A DNA stretch of 64,000 nt, taken from positions 2,132,001 to 2,196,000 of the forward strand of contig NZ_CP028083.1 of the NCBI RefSeq assembly GCF_005491425.1, read 5' to 3'. Shown one piece after another: positions 17,583 to 27,502 of this stretch (position 1 is its first letter; each line of letters starts with the position of its first letter). This DNA comes from Lysinibacillus sp. SGAir0095. Its GTDB lineage: Bacteria > Bacillota > Bacilli > Bacillales_A > Planococcaceae. The notes below the pieces were generated by a model. It did no database searches. It saw only the letters and a program-made list of their open reading frames with translations, and was not told the DNA's origin. Both the position numbers and the translations under genes were made by a program.

Positions 17583-17611
17583 TTGACAGTTTTATATATA
17601 ATATTTACTAT
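17583..17611 (+). promoter_or_regulatory. Probable promoter of the alpha-hydroxy-acid oxidase gene
   Basis: Perfect TTGACA at 17583-17588, 17-base spacer and TACTAT at 17606-17611, giving a leader of roughly 110 bases. Apart from this I see nothing notable between 17400 and 17730. Confidence 0.55.
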
Positions 17612-17730
17612 TGCATTACCAATCTAATAAAATTCTAGCCTATTTAATGCATTCTTTTTTAGGGGTAATCAAAGCATATTGGTAAAAGAGTTTTACTATT
17701 TTTGACAAAACGAGAGGAATGGTTCAAGCG

Positions 17731-18876
17731 ATGAATAGCCTATCAAAAGTAAAAGATCACACTGAAATTGATAAAGATATCCCAGTAAATTTTAATGACC
17801 TTCAAGCTGTGGCTAAAGAAAAGATACCACATGAAAATTTTGAATATATTCGTGGTGGAGCAAGCCAAGAGCAAACTATGAGAAATAACCGAATAGCCTT
17901 TGAAAACTATTCATTTATCCCTCAACTTTTAAATGATACAACTGCTATTGATACGAATATAACTTTATTCGATAAAACCTACACTAAACCATTTATATTT
18001 TCGCCAGTAGGGATGAATAAACTAGAACATCCAGATGGAGAATTAGCCGTTGTTAGAGCAGCTTCAAAACTAGGAATACCCTATTCATTAAGTACTGTTT
18101 CAAGTTATTCACTAGAAGAAGTAGCGGATGCCGCCCCTTTACATACAAAGTTTTTCCAATTGTACTGGTCAGCGGATGAAGAAATCTCATTTAGTATGAT
18201 CTCTAGAGCAGAAGCTGCAGGATATCGTGCAATAATCCTAACGATTGACACGACAATCTCAGGATGGCGTACTGGGGATAAGAAAATTAATTTTTCACCT
18301 ATTTCTAATGGTTATGCAAAGGGAAATTACGTAAACGATCCAATCTTCCAGATGCATCTATCGAGTGGTAGGTATGAGAATTATATCGATGGCATTTTTA
18401 AAAATATCAATACTCCTCATTTAACATGGTTACATATAGAGAAAATCAAAAACCATACGAAACTCCCGGTCTTATTAAAAGGAATTTTACATCCAAAAGA
18501 TGCATTTAAAGCCCTAGAATGTGGAGTTGATGGAATTATCGTATCGAATCACGGGGGACGTCAGTTGGATGGTGTTATTGGCAGTCTGGATGCGTTGCCC
18601 GAAATTGTAAAAGTCATTAATGGAAAAATACCTGTTTTATTTGATAGTGGCGTCTATAGCGGGGTTGACGCATTTAAAGCACTAGCTTTAGGGGCAGATT
18701 TGGTTTGTATCGGTCGTCCATATGTATATGGGCTTGCCATTGCAGGTGAGCATGGAGTAGAGCAAGTGATGACAAATTTGTATGATGAATTTGTTACTAC
18801 AATGATGTTAGCTGGGGTAAGTTCATTAGATGAACTGAAAAAAGTAGAATTAGTAAAAAGAAATAGTCATGTATAA
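17731..18876 (+). CDS. FMN-dependent alpha-hydroxy-acid oxidase (lactate oxidase-like)
   Basis: 381 residues of a single TIM-barrel FMN enzyme. Visible family motifs: S-P-V-G-M near residue 90, F-Q-L-Y-W, L-T-I-D-T, L-L-K-G-I-L, S-N-H-G-G-R-Q-L-D-G with the catalytic His and substrate Arg, D-S-G-V-Y-S-G-V-D and I-G-R-P-Y phosphate-binding loop. Such enzymes oxidise L-lactate or other 2-hydroxy acids with O2 (lactate oxidase, lactate 2-monooxygenase, glycolate oxidase). The exact substrate cannot be decided. ATG 17719 has its ribosome site touching it; ATG 17731, 12 bases behind AGAGGA, is a little far but better. Monocistronic. Confidence 0.88.
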   Translation: MNSLSKVKDHTEIDKDIPVNFNDLQAVAKEKIPHENFEYIRGGASQEQTMRNNRIAFENYSFIPQLLNDTTAIDTNITLFDKTYTKPFIFSPVGMNKLEHPDGELAVVRAASKLGIPYSLSTVSSYSLEEVADAAPLHTKFFQLYWSADEEISFSMISRAEAAGYRAIILTIDTTISGWRTGDKKINFSPISNGYAKGNYVNDPIFQMHLSSGRYENYIDGIFKNINTPHLTWLHIEKIKNHTKLPVLLKGILHPKDAFKALECGVDGIIVSNHGGRQLDGVIGSLDALPEIVKVINGKIPVLFDSGVYSGVDAFKALALGADLVCIGRPYVYGLAIAGEHGVEQVMTNLYDEFVTTMMLAGVSSLDELKKVELVKRNSHV

Positions 18877-19043
18877 TTAATTTTTTCAAACTGACTAGGG
18901 GCTGTATGAGTAGCTTGCTTTATGGCAGCCCTTATTTAAAAGTAAATTGATGTTTTCTAATTACTAGGTAATTAATACCTGGTAATATGTAGCTGTGCTC
19001 GTCCCACTAACTACATTTTTATTTTGTATTTATACCCTATCAA

Positions 19044-19193
19044 TTAATCTTTAGCTTTCTCCTCTATAAATTTCTCTATCTTATACGCTATAAATACAAG
19101 TGCTGCTGCTCCAACCCCCACCATTACACCATCCGTAAATAACCCAATAAGTCCTCCGACCAAAACAAACGTGGTAATCTGTAATTTCATCAT
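19044..19193 (-). CDS. Small membrane protein, unknown
   Basis: 49 residues from ATG 19193 (GGGAGTGAGAG upstream). One long hydrophobic stretch (F-V-L-V-G-G-L-I-G-L-F, then V-G-V-G-A-A-A-L-V-F-I-A-Y) could form one or two helices, followed by a charged tail I-E-K-F-I-E-E-K. The frame extends upstream to 19274, but that part lacks a start with a ribosome site. I do not recognise a family. Confidence 0.5.
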   Translation of the reverse strand: MMKLQITTFVLVGGLIGLFTDGVMVGVGAAALVFIAYKIEKFIEEKAKD

Positions 19194-19523
19194 TTTTTCT
19201 CTCACTCCCTGTCTATCTTGCTTGTATGTAGCAAAAAAACCTTTCTCCATTTTAAATCGGTCTAATTTTAACATATTATTCCAATATTAAGTTTACATCA
19301 AGCAGCTAAACTATACAAATTCTTCAGTTTTCATGTCCTAAAAATATTTAGGCAATTTGGATATAGTTTGTCCTACTCATCCTTATTTTAGGGTAAATTA
19401 ATGGAATCAAAAAATAATCACTATTTTCCTAAAAAATCTCAATCATCATGGCTTTCATTTCATTGATAAAGTAAAGACCTTATCTATTACAAGTTTCTTC
19501 ACTGTTGCGCCATTAAATGATCC
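19194..19523. other. Intergenic region with no recognised feature
   Basis: AT-rich spacer between the small membrane protein and the hut terminator. It probably holds the promoter of the small gene; I see no clear element. Confidence 0.4.
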
Positions 19524-19558
19524 AAAAAAGCACTTCCCTCAATATTAGGGAAGCGCCA
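19524..19558 (-). terminator. Terminator of the hut operon
   Basis: Minus-strand hairpin GCGCTTCCCT-AATATTG-AGGGAAGTGC followed by six T's, about 45 bases after the hutG stop codon. Confidence 0.85.
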
Positions 19559-19602
19559 TTTTGAAACTATCTAGATAACATGATATTTGAAAAGTGGAGA
19601 AA

Positions 19603-20592
19603 TTAATAACCCATCTGAATATTTTTTTGTAAAATACATCCTGTAACAAACTGTAACCATGCATAAACACCGGTTTTCACGGTTTCTCCAACAGCTGAAT
19701 CTTTGCTGGGATCTAGACAAACAAAATCAATATGCTTCACACTACGATGCTTTCCAATTTCTAGTAAACTATCGAACATTTCAATCGCTGTCATTCCACC
19801 CGGAGTTGATGCCGGTACACCCGGCGCAACTGATATATCAAGTACGTCCATATCAACTGTTACGTAAATACGATCAACTTTGGCTGATAATTGTTCGAGT
19901 GCTCCTTTGATTGTATTTGTAAGCCCATCTTTTCGCGCTTGCTTTAATGTCACCATTTGAATATTGTGTTCATTTGCGTAGTCAATCAGCGGCTTTGCGT
20001 TAAAGAAACCGTGTAAACCAATATTGATGACATTCTCTCCATCAACCATCTTCCCATCTATTAATTGTCTAATTGGAGTGCCATTTGCCGGTCCTAATTC
20101 TTTCGGATCTCTCACGTCAAGATGTGTATCTAGTTGCAGGATTCCAATTGTTTCTTTTAAAAAAGCTCCTTTAATCCCCCGAACCGCACATGCCGTAGTC
20201 GAATGGTCACCCCCAATCATACACGTTGTTGAATTTGGATAGTGTTCCGCTAAATATTTAGTGGTATCTTGAATCCTTTGATGAGATAAAAGAATATCTG
20301 TTGTATGCATTACCACATCCCCAGCATCTGCTACTTTATAATGAGTTAAATCTACATTTTCGTCCAAATTATAAGTCGCAAAACCTTTCCATGTTCGTCG
20401 AAACTCTGACGGGTATAAGGAAGCCCCTGACACACTAATGGAGGATCTCGAAATAGGTGCTCCAAAAAGAATCATATCCGGTGTAGACTGCATGTTTTTT
20501 AGTTGTTGAATCCAATGATGAACATAAGATGGATGAATTTCCTTTGAATGATTCCAGGACCACTCTGGTACTTGAAGCCAATGCTCACTCAT
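19603..20592 (-). CDS. hutG: Formimidoylglutamase
   Basis: 329 residues of the arginase/agmatinase (ureohydrolase) fold. Manganese-binding motifs are M-I-G-G-D-H-S-T, L-D-T-H-L-D-V-R and V-T-V-D-M-D-V-L-D, all in the expected order. HutG splits N-formimidoyl-L-glutamate into glutamate and formamide, the last step of histidine breakdown. It starts one base after the hutI stop codon, so it is tightly coupled. In B. subtilis a histidine permease (hutM) follows; here the operon ends with a terminator instead, so uptake must be encoded elsewhere. Confidence 0.95.
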   Translation of the reverse strand: MSEHWLQVPEWSWNHSKEIHPSYVHHWIQQLKNMQSTPDMILFGAPISRSSISVSGASLYPSEFRRTWKGFATYNLDENVDLTHYKVADAGDVVMHTTDILLSHQRIQDTTKYLAEHYPNSTTCMIGGDHSTTACAVRGIKGAFLKETIGILQLDTHLDVRDPKELGPANGTPIRQLIDGKMVDGENVINIGLHGFFNAKPLIDYANEHNIQMVTLKQARKDGLTNTIKGALEQLSAKVDRIYVTVDMDVLDISVAPGVPASTPGGMTAIEMFDSLLEIGKHRSVKHIDFVCLDPSKDSAVGETVKTGVYAWLQFVTGCILQKNIQMGY

Positions 20593-20593
20593 A

Positions 20594-21850
20594 TTACACC
20601 ACCTTTACACCTTTTTTCCAGACAGCTTTCACATGGTTTACACCAAATAAATATTGCAGTTCCTGATAACTTTTTGTTTTCCATAGTACGATATCCGCTT
20701 GTTTCCCAACCTCGAGCGATCCCACTTGTTCCTGTCGGTTGATCGCACAAGCAGCATTATAGGTTGCTGCTGTTAAGCTTTCAGCTGGAGTAAGACGCAT
20801 AGAAATACAAGCCAAATTCATAACAAGTGGCATTGAAGTTGTTGGTGAAGACCCCGGATTACAATCGGTAGAAATCGCCACTGCAACTCCCTCATCTATC
20901 ATTTTCCTACCTACAGCTGCTTCTTCTCGTAAATACAAGGCTGTAGCAGGGAGTAGACAAGCGATTGTTCCCGACTTTGCCATTGCTTTTATACCCGCTT
21001 CGGATGCTTTTAATAAATGCTCAGCTGATATAGCCCCTACTTTTGCTGCTAGTTCTGCTCCCCCGTATGGTTCGATTTCGTCTGCATGGATTTTCGGGAT
21101 TAACCCTAAACGTTTTCCTGCTTCTAAAATTCGCTCTGATTGTTCAGGTGTATAAACGCCTTTTTCACAAAACACATCATTAAATTCCGCCAATTTTTCC
21201 TCAGCTACTACCGGAAGCATGTCATGAATTAAGTAATCCACAAAATCCTCTTCACGCCCCTTATATTCAGGTGGTACGGCATGAGCGCCCATAAAAGTTG
21301 GAACGATATCTATCATATGTTGTTCTTGCAGCCTTTTCATTACTTTTAATTGCTTTAGCTCTGTTTCGAGATTCATACCGTAACCGCTTTTTCCTTCAAC
21401 AGTTGTCACACCATGTGCTAGAAATGAGTCCAGACGTCGTGTTGCTTGCTCAATCAGCTCATCTTTTGTTGCTTCTCTTGTCATTCGGGTTGTCGCATGA
21501 ATTCCTCCACCAGCATTCATAATATCCATATAAGTCGCCCCTTGAAGGCGCATTTCAAATTCTCGTTCACGGCTTCCCCCATAGACCACGTGTGTATGTG
21601 GATCCACTAATCCTGGAGTGACTAAATGGTTCATGGCATCAACAATTTCTGCTTCATGCGACCTATCTAAATAGTGTTTTTCAAGTTCTTTCGTAGTCCC
21701 TACAGCTTGTATAAGCCCATTTTCAATCCACAAGCTGCCGTCTTCGATTAAACCTAGATCAGACATCGCCTCTTTCGTACGTGGTCCCTTTTTATCAGAA
21801 GCAAGTGTCGCCAATTGAGCTGAATGCTTAATCCAGATAGGTCTTGGCAT
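20594..21850 (-). CDS. hutI: Imidazolonepropionase
   Basis: 418 residues of the amidohydrolase superfamily: D-P-H-T-H-V-V-Y-G-G binds the metal, K-S-G-Y-G and H-A-D-E-I follow, with D-C-N-P-G-S-S near the C-terminus. It opens the imidazolone ring to give N-formimidoylglutamate. Its ATG overlaps the stop codon of hutU by one base. Confidence 0.96.
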   Translation of the reverse strand: MPRPIWIKHSAQLATLASDKKGPRTKEAMSDLGLIEDGSLWIENGLIQAVGTTKELEKHYLDRSHEAEIVDAMNHLVTPGLVDPHTHVVYGGSREREFEMRLQGATYMDIMNAGGGIHATTRMTREATKDELIEQATRRLDSFLAHGVTTVEGKSGYGMNLETELKQLKVMKRLQEQHMIDIVPTFMGAHAVPPEYKGREEDFVDYLIHDMLPVVAEEKLAEFNDVFCEKGVYTPEQSERILEAGKRLGLIPKIHADEIEPYGGAELAAKVGAISAEHLLKASEAGIKAMAKSGTIACLLPATALYLREEAAVGRKMIDEGVAVAISTDCNPGSSPTTSMPLVMNLACISMRLTPAESLTAATYNAACAINRQEQVGSLEVGKQADIVLWKTKSYQELQYLFGVNHVKAVWKKGVKVV

Positions 21851-23526
21851 TACTGATCAGCCCCTTTTTCAAGCATCGGCATCTTGATTCCTTTTTCACG
21901 CGCAGTTTTCTTTGCAAGTTCATATCCAGCATCAGCATGACGCACGACACCCATACCAGGGTCTGTTGTCAATACTCGCTCAATGCGTGCGGCTGCTTCT
22001 TTCGTACCATCTGCGACAATAACTACTCCAGCGTGTAATGAGTAGCCCATTCCCACTCCTCCACCGTGATGTACGGAGACCCAAGTAGCGCCGCCAACTG
22101 CATTTAGCATCGCATTTAAAATCGGCCAATCTGCAACAACATCCGATCCGTCTTTCATAGCTTCAGTTTCACGATTTGGAGAGGCCACAGAGCCAGAATC
22201 TAAGTGGTCACGACCGATAACAATCGGTGCTTTTAGCTCGCCATTTGCAACCATGTCATTGATGATTTTTCCGAAACGGACACGTTCTCCATACCCTAAC
22301 CAACAAATTCGCGAAGGAAGGCCTTGGAACTGTATTTTATCTTGCGCCATACGAATCCAATTACATAAATGTTTGTTCTCACTAAATTCACGTAAAATTG
22401 CTTGGTCTGTTTTATAAATATCTTCAGGATCTCCCGACAGTGCTACCCAACGGAAAGGCCCTTTTCCTTCACAAAATTGGGGACGTATATAGGCTGGAAC
22501 AAATCCTGGGAAGTCGAAAGCATTTTCCACGCCTTCATCTTTGGCAACTTGACGAATATTGTTGCCGTAGTCGAAGGTGATTGCTCCCTTTTCCATCATT
22601 TCAAGCATTGCTTTTACATGTTTTGCCATCGACGCCTTCGAAAGTTTGACATATTCTTTAGGGTTCGAGCTTCGTAATGCTGCTGCTGCTTCAAGTGACA
22701 TCCCTGTAGGAATATAACCGTTTAGAGGATCATGAGCGGAAGTTTGGTCTGTTAATGCATCAGGGATAAAGTTTCTAGCAATCATCTCAGGAAGAATATC
22801 CGATGCGTTACCTAATAAACCAATCGATAATGCTTTCCCTTCTTTCTTCGCTTCATGGGCCAACTGAATCGCTTCATCCAACTCATATGCTTTCACATCT
22901 GTGTAGCGAGTTTCAATTCGGCGGTCAATTCTAGTTTCATCAACTTCAATTGCGATACATACACCACCATTCATTGTTACAGCAAGAGGCTGTGCACCAC
23001 CCATACCACCTAACCCTGCTGTAACCGTAATTGTCCCCCTAAGAGTATTGTTAAAATGCTGCTTCGCTAACTCCGCAAATGTTTCATATGTTCCTTGGAC
23101 GATTCCTTGTGAGCCAATGTATATCCAGCTTCCAGCAGTCATCTGTCCATACATTATCAATCCTTTTTTATCGAGTTCATGGAATGTTTCCCAATTTGCA
23201 TATGCCGGTACAATGTTGGAATTCGCAAGAAGAACACGCGGAGCATCCATATGCGTTTTAAAAATTGCCACAGGTTTACCAGACTGTATAAGTAATGTTT
23301 CATCAATTTCAAGTTCTTTAAGTGATTTAACAATCGCATCAAACGACTCCCAATTACGCGCTGCTTTTCCAATTCCACCATACACAACTAAATCTTCTGG
23401 TCTTTCTGCCACATCTGAATCTAAATTATTCATCAGCATACGTAGGACTGCCTCTTGTTGCCAGCCTTTTGTATTTAGTTTTGTGCCTGTCAAACGTGTA
23501 ATTCTGTTGTTCGTTGTCGCTTTCAT
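21850..23526 (-). CDS. hutU: Urocanate hydratase (urocanase)
   Basis: 558 residues, the normal length for the NAD-dependent family. [10 protein letters not shown] is the NAD-binding loop, and [12 protein letters not shown] and [10 protein letters not shown] are family signatures, the last holding the active-site Cys. It turns urocanate into imidazolonepropionate. AGGAGGG lies before ATG 23526. A gap of 151 bases separates it from hutH; it shows no obvious terminator. Confidence 0.97.
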   Translation of the reverse strand: MKATTNNRITRLTGTKLNTKGWQQEAVLRMLMNNLDSDVAERPEDLVVYGGIGKAARNWESFDAIVKSLKELEIDETLLIQSGKPVAIFKTHMDAPRVLLANSNIVPAYANWETFHELDKKGLIMYGQMTAGSWIYIGSQGIVQGTYETFAELAKQHFNNTLRGTITVTAGLGGMGGAQPLAVTMNGGVCIAIEVDETRIDRRIETRYTDVKAYELDEAIQLAHEAKKEGKALSIGLLGNASDILPEMIARNFIPDALTDQTSAHDPLNGYIPTGMSLEAAAALRSSNPKEYVKLSKASMAKHVKAMLEMMEKGAITFDYGNNIRQVAKDEGVENAFDFPGFVPAYIRPQFCEGKGPFRWVALSGDPEDIYKTDQAILREFSENKHLCNWIRMAQDKIQFQGLPSRICWLGYGERVRFGKIINDMVANGELKAPIVIGRDHLDSGSVASPNRETEAMKDGSDVVADWPILNAMLNAVGGATWVSVHHGGGVGMGYSLHAGVVIVADGTKEAAARIERVLTTDPGMGVVRHADAGYELAKKTAREKGIKMPMLEKGADQ

Positions 23527-23677
23527 CTATTTTCCCTCCTAGTTGTGATACTTAAATCCTATAAAGATATCGCTAAAAAAATGTACTTATTTGATGTTTT
23601 TTTATGGGTTTTGGGAGGTGAGCATCAAGCTATGCCTTCCGCTTTCTTCCCATTTTTAACAGCTACTTTAACTATCT

Positions 23678-25189
23678 CTATATCAATGCTTTACTTCTTT
23701 TGAATTCAAAAGTACCAGTCTTTAACCAGTCATTCATTGCTTCAATATCTTTGGAAAACACTCGGTCCGCATTTATGAATGAGACTATTTTCCTAGCATT
23801 CACTAAAAATTCGCGAGTAGCTAGTGCCATTTTATCTTTCCCACGAATTTCTGCTGCCTGTAGACCACAAATGGCTTCTATCGCCAACACTCGGCGTGTA
23901 TTTGTAATTACCTGATAGGCATGTCGTGATCCAATCGTCCCCATACTAACATGATCCTCTTGGTTTGCTGAAGAAGGGATGGAATCAACACTTGCTGGGT
24001 GTGCCAAAGTTTTGTTTTCAGATACAAGTGAAGCTGCGACATACTGCATAATCATCGCTCCTGATTGTAAGCCTGGTTCAGGACTTAAAAAAGGCGGTAA
24101 ATCATTTAATTGTGGATTTACGAGTCGTTCAATTCGACGTTCTGAGATGTTTGCTAGTTCGGCTATGGCAATTGCTAAAAAATCCATGGCAAATGCAATC
24201 GGTTGACCGTGGAAATTACCACCAGATAAGACTTTTTCACCGTTATCAAAAATGAGCGGATTATCAGTTGCAGCATTCATTTCAATTTCCAATTTTTCTT
24301 TGACATAGTTTAATGTCTGCCATGTGGCACCATGTACTTGAGGAATGCACCGGATTGAGTATGCATCCTGTACACGAAGCTCTCCCTGCCTTGTTATTAA
24401 GGTACTGTCCGCCAAGTAACCGCGAATGCGCTCTGCCACTTCTACTTGCTCTCTATAGCCTCGTGCCAAATGAATATCTTCGTCAAATGCATCGATAATC
24501 CCACGTAATCCTTCTATTGTAGCTGATGCGATTAGCTCGGTTTGGTAAGCTAATTTTTCTGCTTCCAAGTAAGCAACAACACCCATTGCTGTCATCGCCT
24601 GAGTACCATTAATAAGGGCTAAACCTTCTTTTGCTGTTAATGTAATAGCAGAGATGGCTTCTTTCTTTAATGCATGAATTGCAGGTGTTTTCACTCCCTT
24701 ATAAAAAACTTCTCCTTCCCCAATTAACACTAAAGCCAAATGTGAGAGAGGGGCTAAATCACCACTGGCACCAAGTGATCCTTGCTGAGGAATCACTGGA
24801 TGAATACCAGCATTTAATAACTCTAGCAATCTTTCAATGACCACAGGACGTACACCGGAAAAGCCCTTCAATAATGCATTTGCACGCAGGAGAATCATCG
24901 CGCGGGAAACAACCTCTGGAAAAGGCTCTCCTATCCCACAAGCATGGGAACGGATTAAATTTAGCTGTAATGCTTCAACATCCTCTTTGTCAATAAGCAC
25001 ATCACTAAATTTTCCAAATCCTGTCGTAATCCCGTAAACCATTCGCTCTTCGGATACGATTTTTTCAACCGCTTTTCGGCTTTCCTGAACCTTTCTCATG
25101 CTCTCCTCAGAATAAACAACTTTTTCTCCTTCAAATAAAACTTTTTGTACATCTGAAAAAGTAAGTGTTTGACCATTTAATGTAACCAT
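23678..25189 (-). CDS. hutH: Histidine ammonia-lyase (histidase)
   Basis: 503 residues. The triad A141-S142-G143 within [12 protein letters not shown] cyclises to the MIO electrophile; Y-G-I-T-T-G-F-G lies near residue 52 and G-G-N-F-H-G-Q-P near residue 320. It removes ammonia from L-histidine to give urocanate, the committed step. The transcript must first pass the HutP-controlled terminator between hutP and hutH. GGGGTGACAAAAGG precedes ATG 25189. Confidence 0.97.
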   Translation of the reverse strand: MVTLNGQTLTFSDVQKVLFEGEKVVYSEESMRKVQESRKAVEKIVSEERMVYGITTGFGKFSDVLIDKEDVEALQLNLIRSHACGIGEPFPEVVSRAMILLRANALLKGFSGVRPVVIERLLELLNAGIHPVIPQQGSLGASGDLAPLSHLALVLIGEGEVFYKGVKTPAIHALKKEAISAITLTAKEGLALINGTQAMTAMGVVAYLEAEKLAYQTELIASATIEGLRGIIDAFDEDIHLARGYREQVEVAERIRGYLADSTLITRQGELRVQDAYSIRCIPQVHGATWQTLNYVKEKLEIEMNAATDNPLIFDNGEKVLSGGNFHGQPIAFAMDFLAIAIAELANISERRIERLVNPQLNDLPPFLSPEPGLQSGAMIMQYVAASLVSENKTLAHPASVDSIPSSANQEDHVSMGTIGSRHAYQVITNTRRVLAIEAICGLQAAEIRGKDKMALATREFLVNARKIVSFINADRVFSKDIEAMNDWLKTGTFEFKRSKALI

Positions 25190-25229
25190 CCTTTTGTCAC
25201 CCCTCTAAATTGTTGTGGTAATACTCAAT

Positions 25230-25303
25230 AAAAAAAGGGACTATATCAAAGAAATCACTAAAAAAATGATTTCATGATATAGCCCCCTATTATCTAAATA
25301 CTA
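25230..25303 (-). promoter_or_regulatory. HutP-responsive attenuator between hutP and hutH
   Basis: Downstream of hutP the mRNA carries three UAG triplets (25303-25301, 25296-25294, 25289-25287), each separated by exactly four bases, the known HutP recognition spacing. They lead directly into a long hairpin (GGGGCTATATCA...TGATATAGTCCC, about 25287-25236) ending in seven T's. In B. subtilis, HutP with L-histidine and Mg2+ binds such triplets and melts the terminator so hutH onward is transcribed. The match here is direct; the function is by analogy. Confidence 0.9.
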
Positions 25304-25311
25304 TGGGCAAA

Positions 25312-25752
25312 TTATATGTGATTAATGCCTAAGCCAATTGTTTCATGCTCAGAACCTTTAACTGGCGCGCCAATTGTTCCGTATAAGGAAACAGCAACCC
25401 AGTCTCCCTCTTGCTCATTATCATATGGGTTTCCACGTAAAACAGCAAATGATAAACCAACTGTTCTTAGTACAGAACCGATTTGGACTTGACCTCTCGT
25501 TATCCCATTCAACGCTTCAATTATCGCATGATATAATGCGTGTGATTCCCGATAAAGGTCCGGATTGATAACTCCATTCTTCTTAGCCGCTGTTTCAATC
25601 GCAGCTACTACCTTATGCGCATCCATCGATCCAACTTTTCCCGTACAACTCTTCCAATTCAACTGTTCGAGCATTACCAGATGTTCAGCCGAATTCTCAG
25701 ATAGCAAAAGTAAGATAGCGTGTTTACCAATACGGCGATCTTTACTTAATGC
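25312..25752 (-). CDS. hutP: HutP, histidine-dependent RNA-binding antiterminator
   Basis: 146 residues, close to the B. subtilis length. [20 protein letters not shown] (metal/histidine-binding histidines) and L-R-G-N-P-Y are conserved HutP segments, and it ends in the expected G-I-N-H-I. It forms a hexamer that binds UAG repeats in the hut leader. The frame is open to 25794, but the family starts at the [10 protein letters not shown] position, ATG 25752; its ribosome site (AAAAGAG) is modest, which would keep the regulator low. Confidence 0.94.
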   Translation of the reverse strand, partial: ALSKDRRIGKHAILLLLSENSAEHLVMLEQLNWKSCTGKVGSMDAHKVVAAIETAAKKNGVINPDLYRESHALYHAIIEALNGITRGQVQIGSVLRTVGLSFAVLRGNPYDNEQEGDWVAVSLYGTIGAPVKGSEHETIGLGINHI

Positions 25753-25829
25753 CATAATAACAACTCTTTTCATTTTTCTAATAACGTTAAACAACTAGTT
25801 GTATGTTCTAATGTCTAATAGCTAGTTTA

Positions 25830-25858
25830 AGTGTATACGCTTCAAAAACCAGTGTCAA
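25830..25858 (-). promoter_or_regulatory. hut operon promoter (sigma-A type)
   Basis: Perfect TTGACA at 25853-25858, 17-base spacer, TACACT at 25830-25835. The cre site lies over the -10 half. Confidence 0.7.
25832..25845 (-). promoter_or_regulatory. cre site (CcpA) overlapping the hut promoter
   Basis: On the minus strand TTGAAGCGTATACA fits the cre consensus TGNAARCGNWWNCA at 13 of 14 positions. It covers the -10 region, so CcpA bound here should block polymerase and give catabolite repression of histidine use. Confidence 0.68.
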
Positions 25859-25997
25859 CGTAATTTTTTCAAATTTAGAAAAAATTAGACAATTATTGAA
25901 TGACGTGCCAGGTTGCCGTAAAATTTATAATTATAAGTATTCTTTCCTTAAATTTAGCCCTCTAAAGAAATTCATTTCGAAGTTTTCATTATTGATT

Positions 25998-26420
25998 CTA
26001 CAGATCTTTCTTTAAGTAATAATGCTTAAAATCCCTGCCGACATTATCTAAAGTACCATAAACTTCATAACCGTGTTTTTTATAGAAATCCAATGCTTGA
26101 AAACTTAAAGTATCAACTTTGATAAAATCACATTCTTTTACTCTAGCTATTTTCTCAATCTCTGATAATAATTTGGATCCATAGCCTGATTTTCTAATCT
26201 CTTCATCTACCATTAAAGTGTGAATCTCTAACCAATTCCAACAAATCTCGCTTAAAATACCACCACGAACGATGTGGTTATCATCCTTGAGATATAAACA
26301 GACCTCTTCATATCTGCCACTCAAATCCTTTGGAAAATGCTCTAAGTTAAATTTGTAAAGTTCTTCATCAATATATTGTTTGTACTTATTATTTAATTCT
26401 TTACTAATAGAAAGTGTCAT
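25998..26420 (-). CDS. GNAT-family N-acetyltransferase
   Basis: 140 residues. The acetyl-CoA loop appears as E-I-R-K-S-G-Y-G-S-K-L-L (R/Q-x-x-G-x-G/A pattern), followed by F-I-K-V-D-T-L-S-F-Q-A-L-D-F-Y-K-K-H-G-Y-E, the beta-bulge and Tyr typical of GNAT enzymes. Substrate unknown; the fold acetylates amines on small molecules, antibiotics or proteins. AGGAG lies eight bases before ATG 26420. Single gene. Confidence 0.85.
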   Translation of the reverse strand: MTLSISKELNNKYKQYIDEELYKFNLEHFPKDLSGRYEEVCLYLKDDNHIVRGGILSEICWNWLEIHTLMVDEEIRKSGYGSKLLSEIEKIARVKECDFIKVDTLSFQALDFYKKHGYEVYGTLDNVGRDFKHYYLKKDL

Positions 26421-26573
26421 CTACATTACTCCTGATTAATGATGTGGTTTCATATGATAACTTCTGTTATGAATGACCATTTCCCTTCTTTTCCCATTCA
26501 CTTTTTTGTTAATACACCTACATTTCTTCACAAACTTAATATATCTTTGTTGCAGAGATTCTAATTTTCGAAT

Positions 26574-26609
26574 TAAAAAACTGCCTTCCGTAAGATGGAG
26601 AGGCAGTAC
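26574..26609 (-). terminator. Terminator of the M15 peptidase gene
   Basis: Minus-strand hairpin ACTGCCTCTCC / GGAAGGCAGT, followed by six T's, about 55 bases after the stop codon. Confidence 0.8.
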
Positions 26610-26662
26610 TTAGAATTTCAAATTTCAATTAATCCTATTTTATACAGAATAAACAATTTGAG

Positions 26663-27502
26663 TTATTTAATGTTGATCACTCGATTTAACATCGTACCAA
26701 TTTGCTCTCGAGTGGCTAGTGCTCTTGGATTGCTGCCGTCAGTAATACCTAAGGAAATTATTTTATCCCAAGCTTCTTTGTGTGAAGCTGAAACAGCTGC
26801 ATTATTCTGTACAAACGTCTCATGATATCGTTTTAACACAGTAAATAATTGTTGACGAGTTAAGGCCCCTGCTGGATTGGATCCGTCGGTTAACCCTAAA
26901 CCTTTTGCCCATTCGTAAGATTCTTTGTGAGATGAGCCAACAGTTGCACTAGAGTTTGAATTTGCTTTATTTGCCAATTCTTTTTTTAATGCTTCTATTT
27001 CACTTTTAAGCTCTTCATATTGTGACACTGTTAATTCCTCCTTTTTGATTAATTGAACTCTTACTTGACTCGAAGTGGGTACAATAACATCGCCTTCAAG
27101 TTTATAACCTTCAGGCATTACCCAATTTGATTTCACCTCGAAGTGTGGAAGATCAATATTATTGCTCCACGTACCACCCCAAGTGATGTCTAACTTTTTT
27201 GCAATATTTCCAACGATTGTAAGTGTTGTCACATCATACAGAGATTTTGGAGGTGCTACAGCTATATCCCAAGCTAAACGAGACGTGTGATTACTAGATT
27301 TTGTCCAAGTAACAATTTGTCCTGGTCTAGTACGGCCTTGCGCATATAAGTAATCTTGCCGCGCTTGGGAACGATAAGTTTCTGTGATGAAAATGTCTGT
27401 AATTCCAGCTTTATAACACTCCTGAAACAACAACTTACAAGCTAATTGTGCGGTACTAGATAATTCATTTAAATCTCTAATAGTTGTTGTTATTGATGCC
27501 AA
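26663..27502 (-). CDS. Peptidoglycan L-Ala-D-Glu peptidase-like (M15) with C-terminal repeats
   Basis: 279 residues. The N-terminal 130 resemble phage-type endopeptidases (CwlK/Ply500 group): T-E-T-Y-R-S-Q-A-R-Q-D-Y-L-Y-A-Q-G-R-T, then S-N-H-T-S-R-L-A-W-D-I-A and L-P-H-F-E-V, which supply the zinc ligands His, Asp, His. The usual SxHxxGxAxD has Arg in place of the middle Gly. A short coiled coil (about 155-175) leads to two repeats of about 40 residues (S-H-K-E...L-G-L-T-D-G-S-N-P...T-R-Q-Q and S-H-K-E...L-G-I-T-D-G-S-N-P...T-R-E-Q) that recall SLH modules. No signal peptide, as with phage endolysins. TTG 27502 follows AAGGAGAG. May be a domesticated phage lysin. Confidence 0.82.
   Translation of the reverse strand: MASITTTIRDLNELSSTAQLACKLLFQECYKAGITDIFITETYRSQARQDYLYAQGRTRPGQIVTWTKSSNHTSRLAWDIAVAPPKSLYDVTTLTIVGNIAKKLDITWGGTWSNNIDLPHFEVKSNWVMPEGYKLEGDVIVPTSSQVRVQLIKKEELTVSQYEELKSEIEALKKELANKANSNSSATVGSSHKESYEWAKGLGLTDGSNPAGALTRQQLFTVLKRYHETFVQNNAAVSASHKEAWDKIISLGITDGSNPRALATREQIGTMLNRVINIK

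Noticed and set aside
18893-18940. Possible terminator after the alpha-hydroxy-acid oxidase gene
   Set aside because: GGGGCTG/CAGCCC can pair, but the loop is long and the T tail is weak, so I did not list it.
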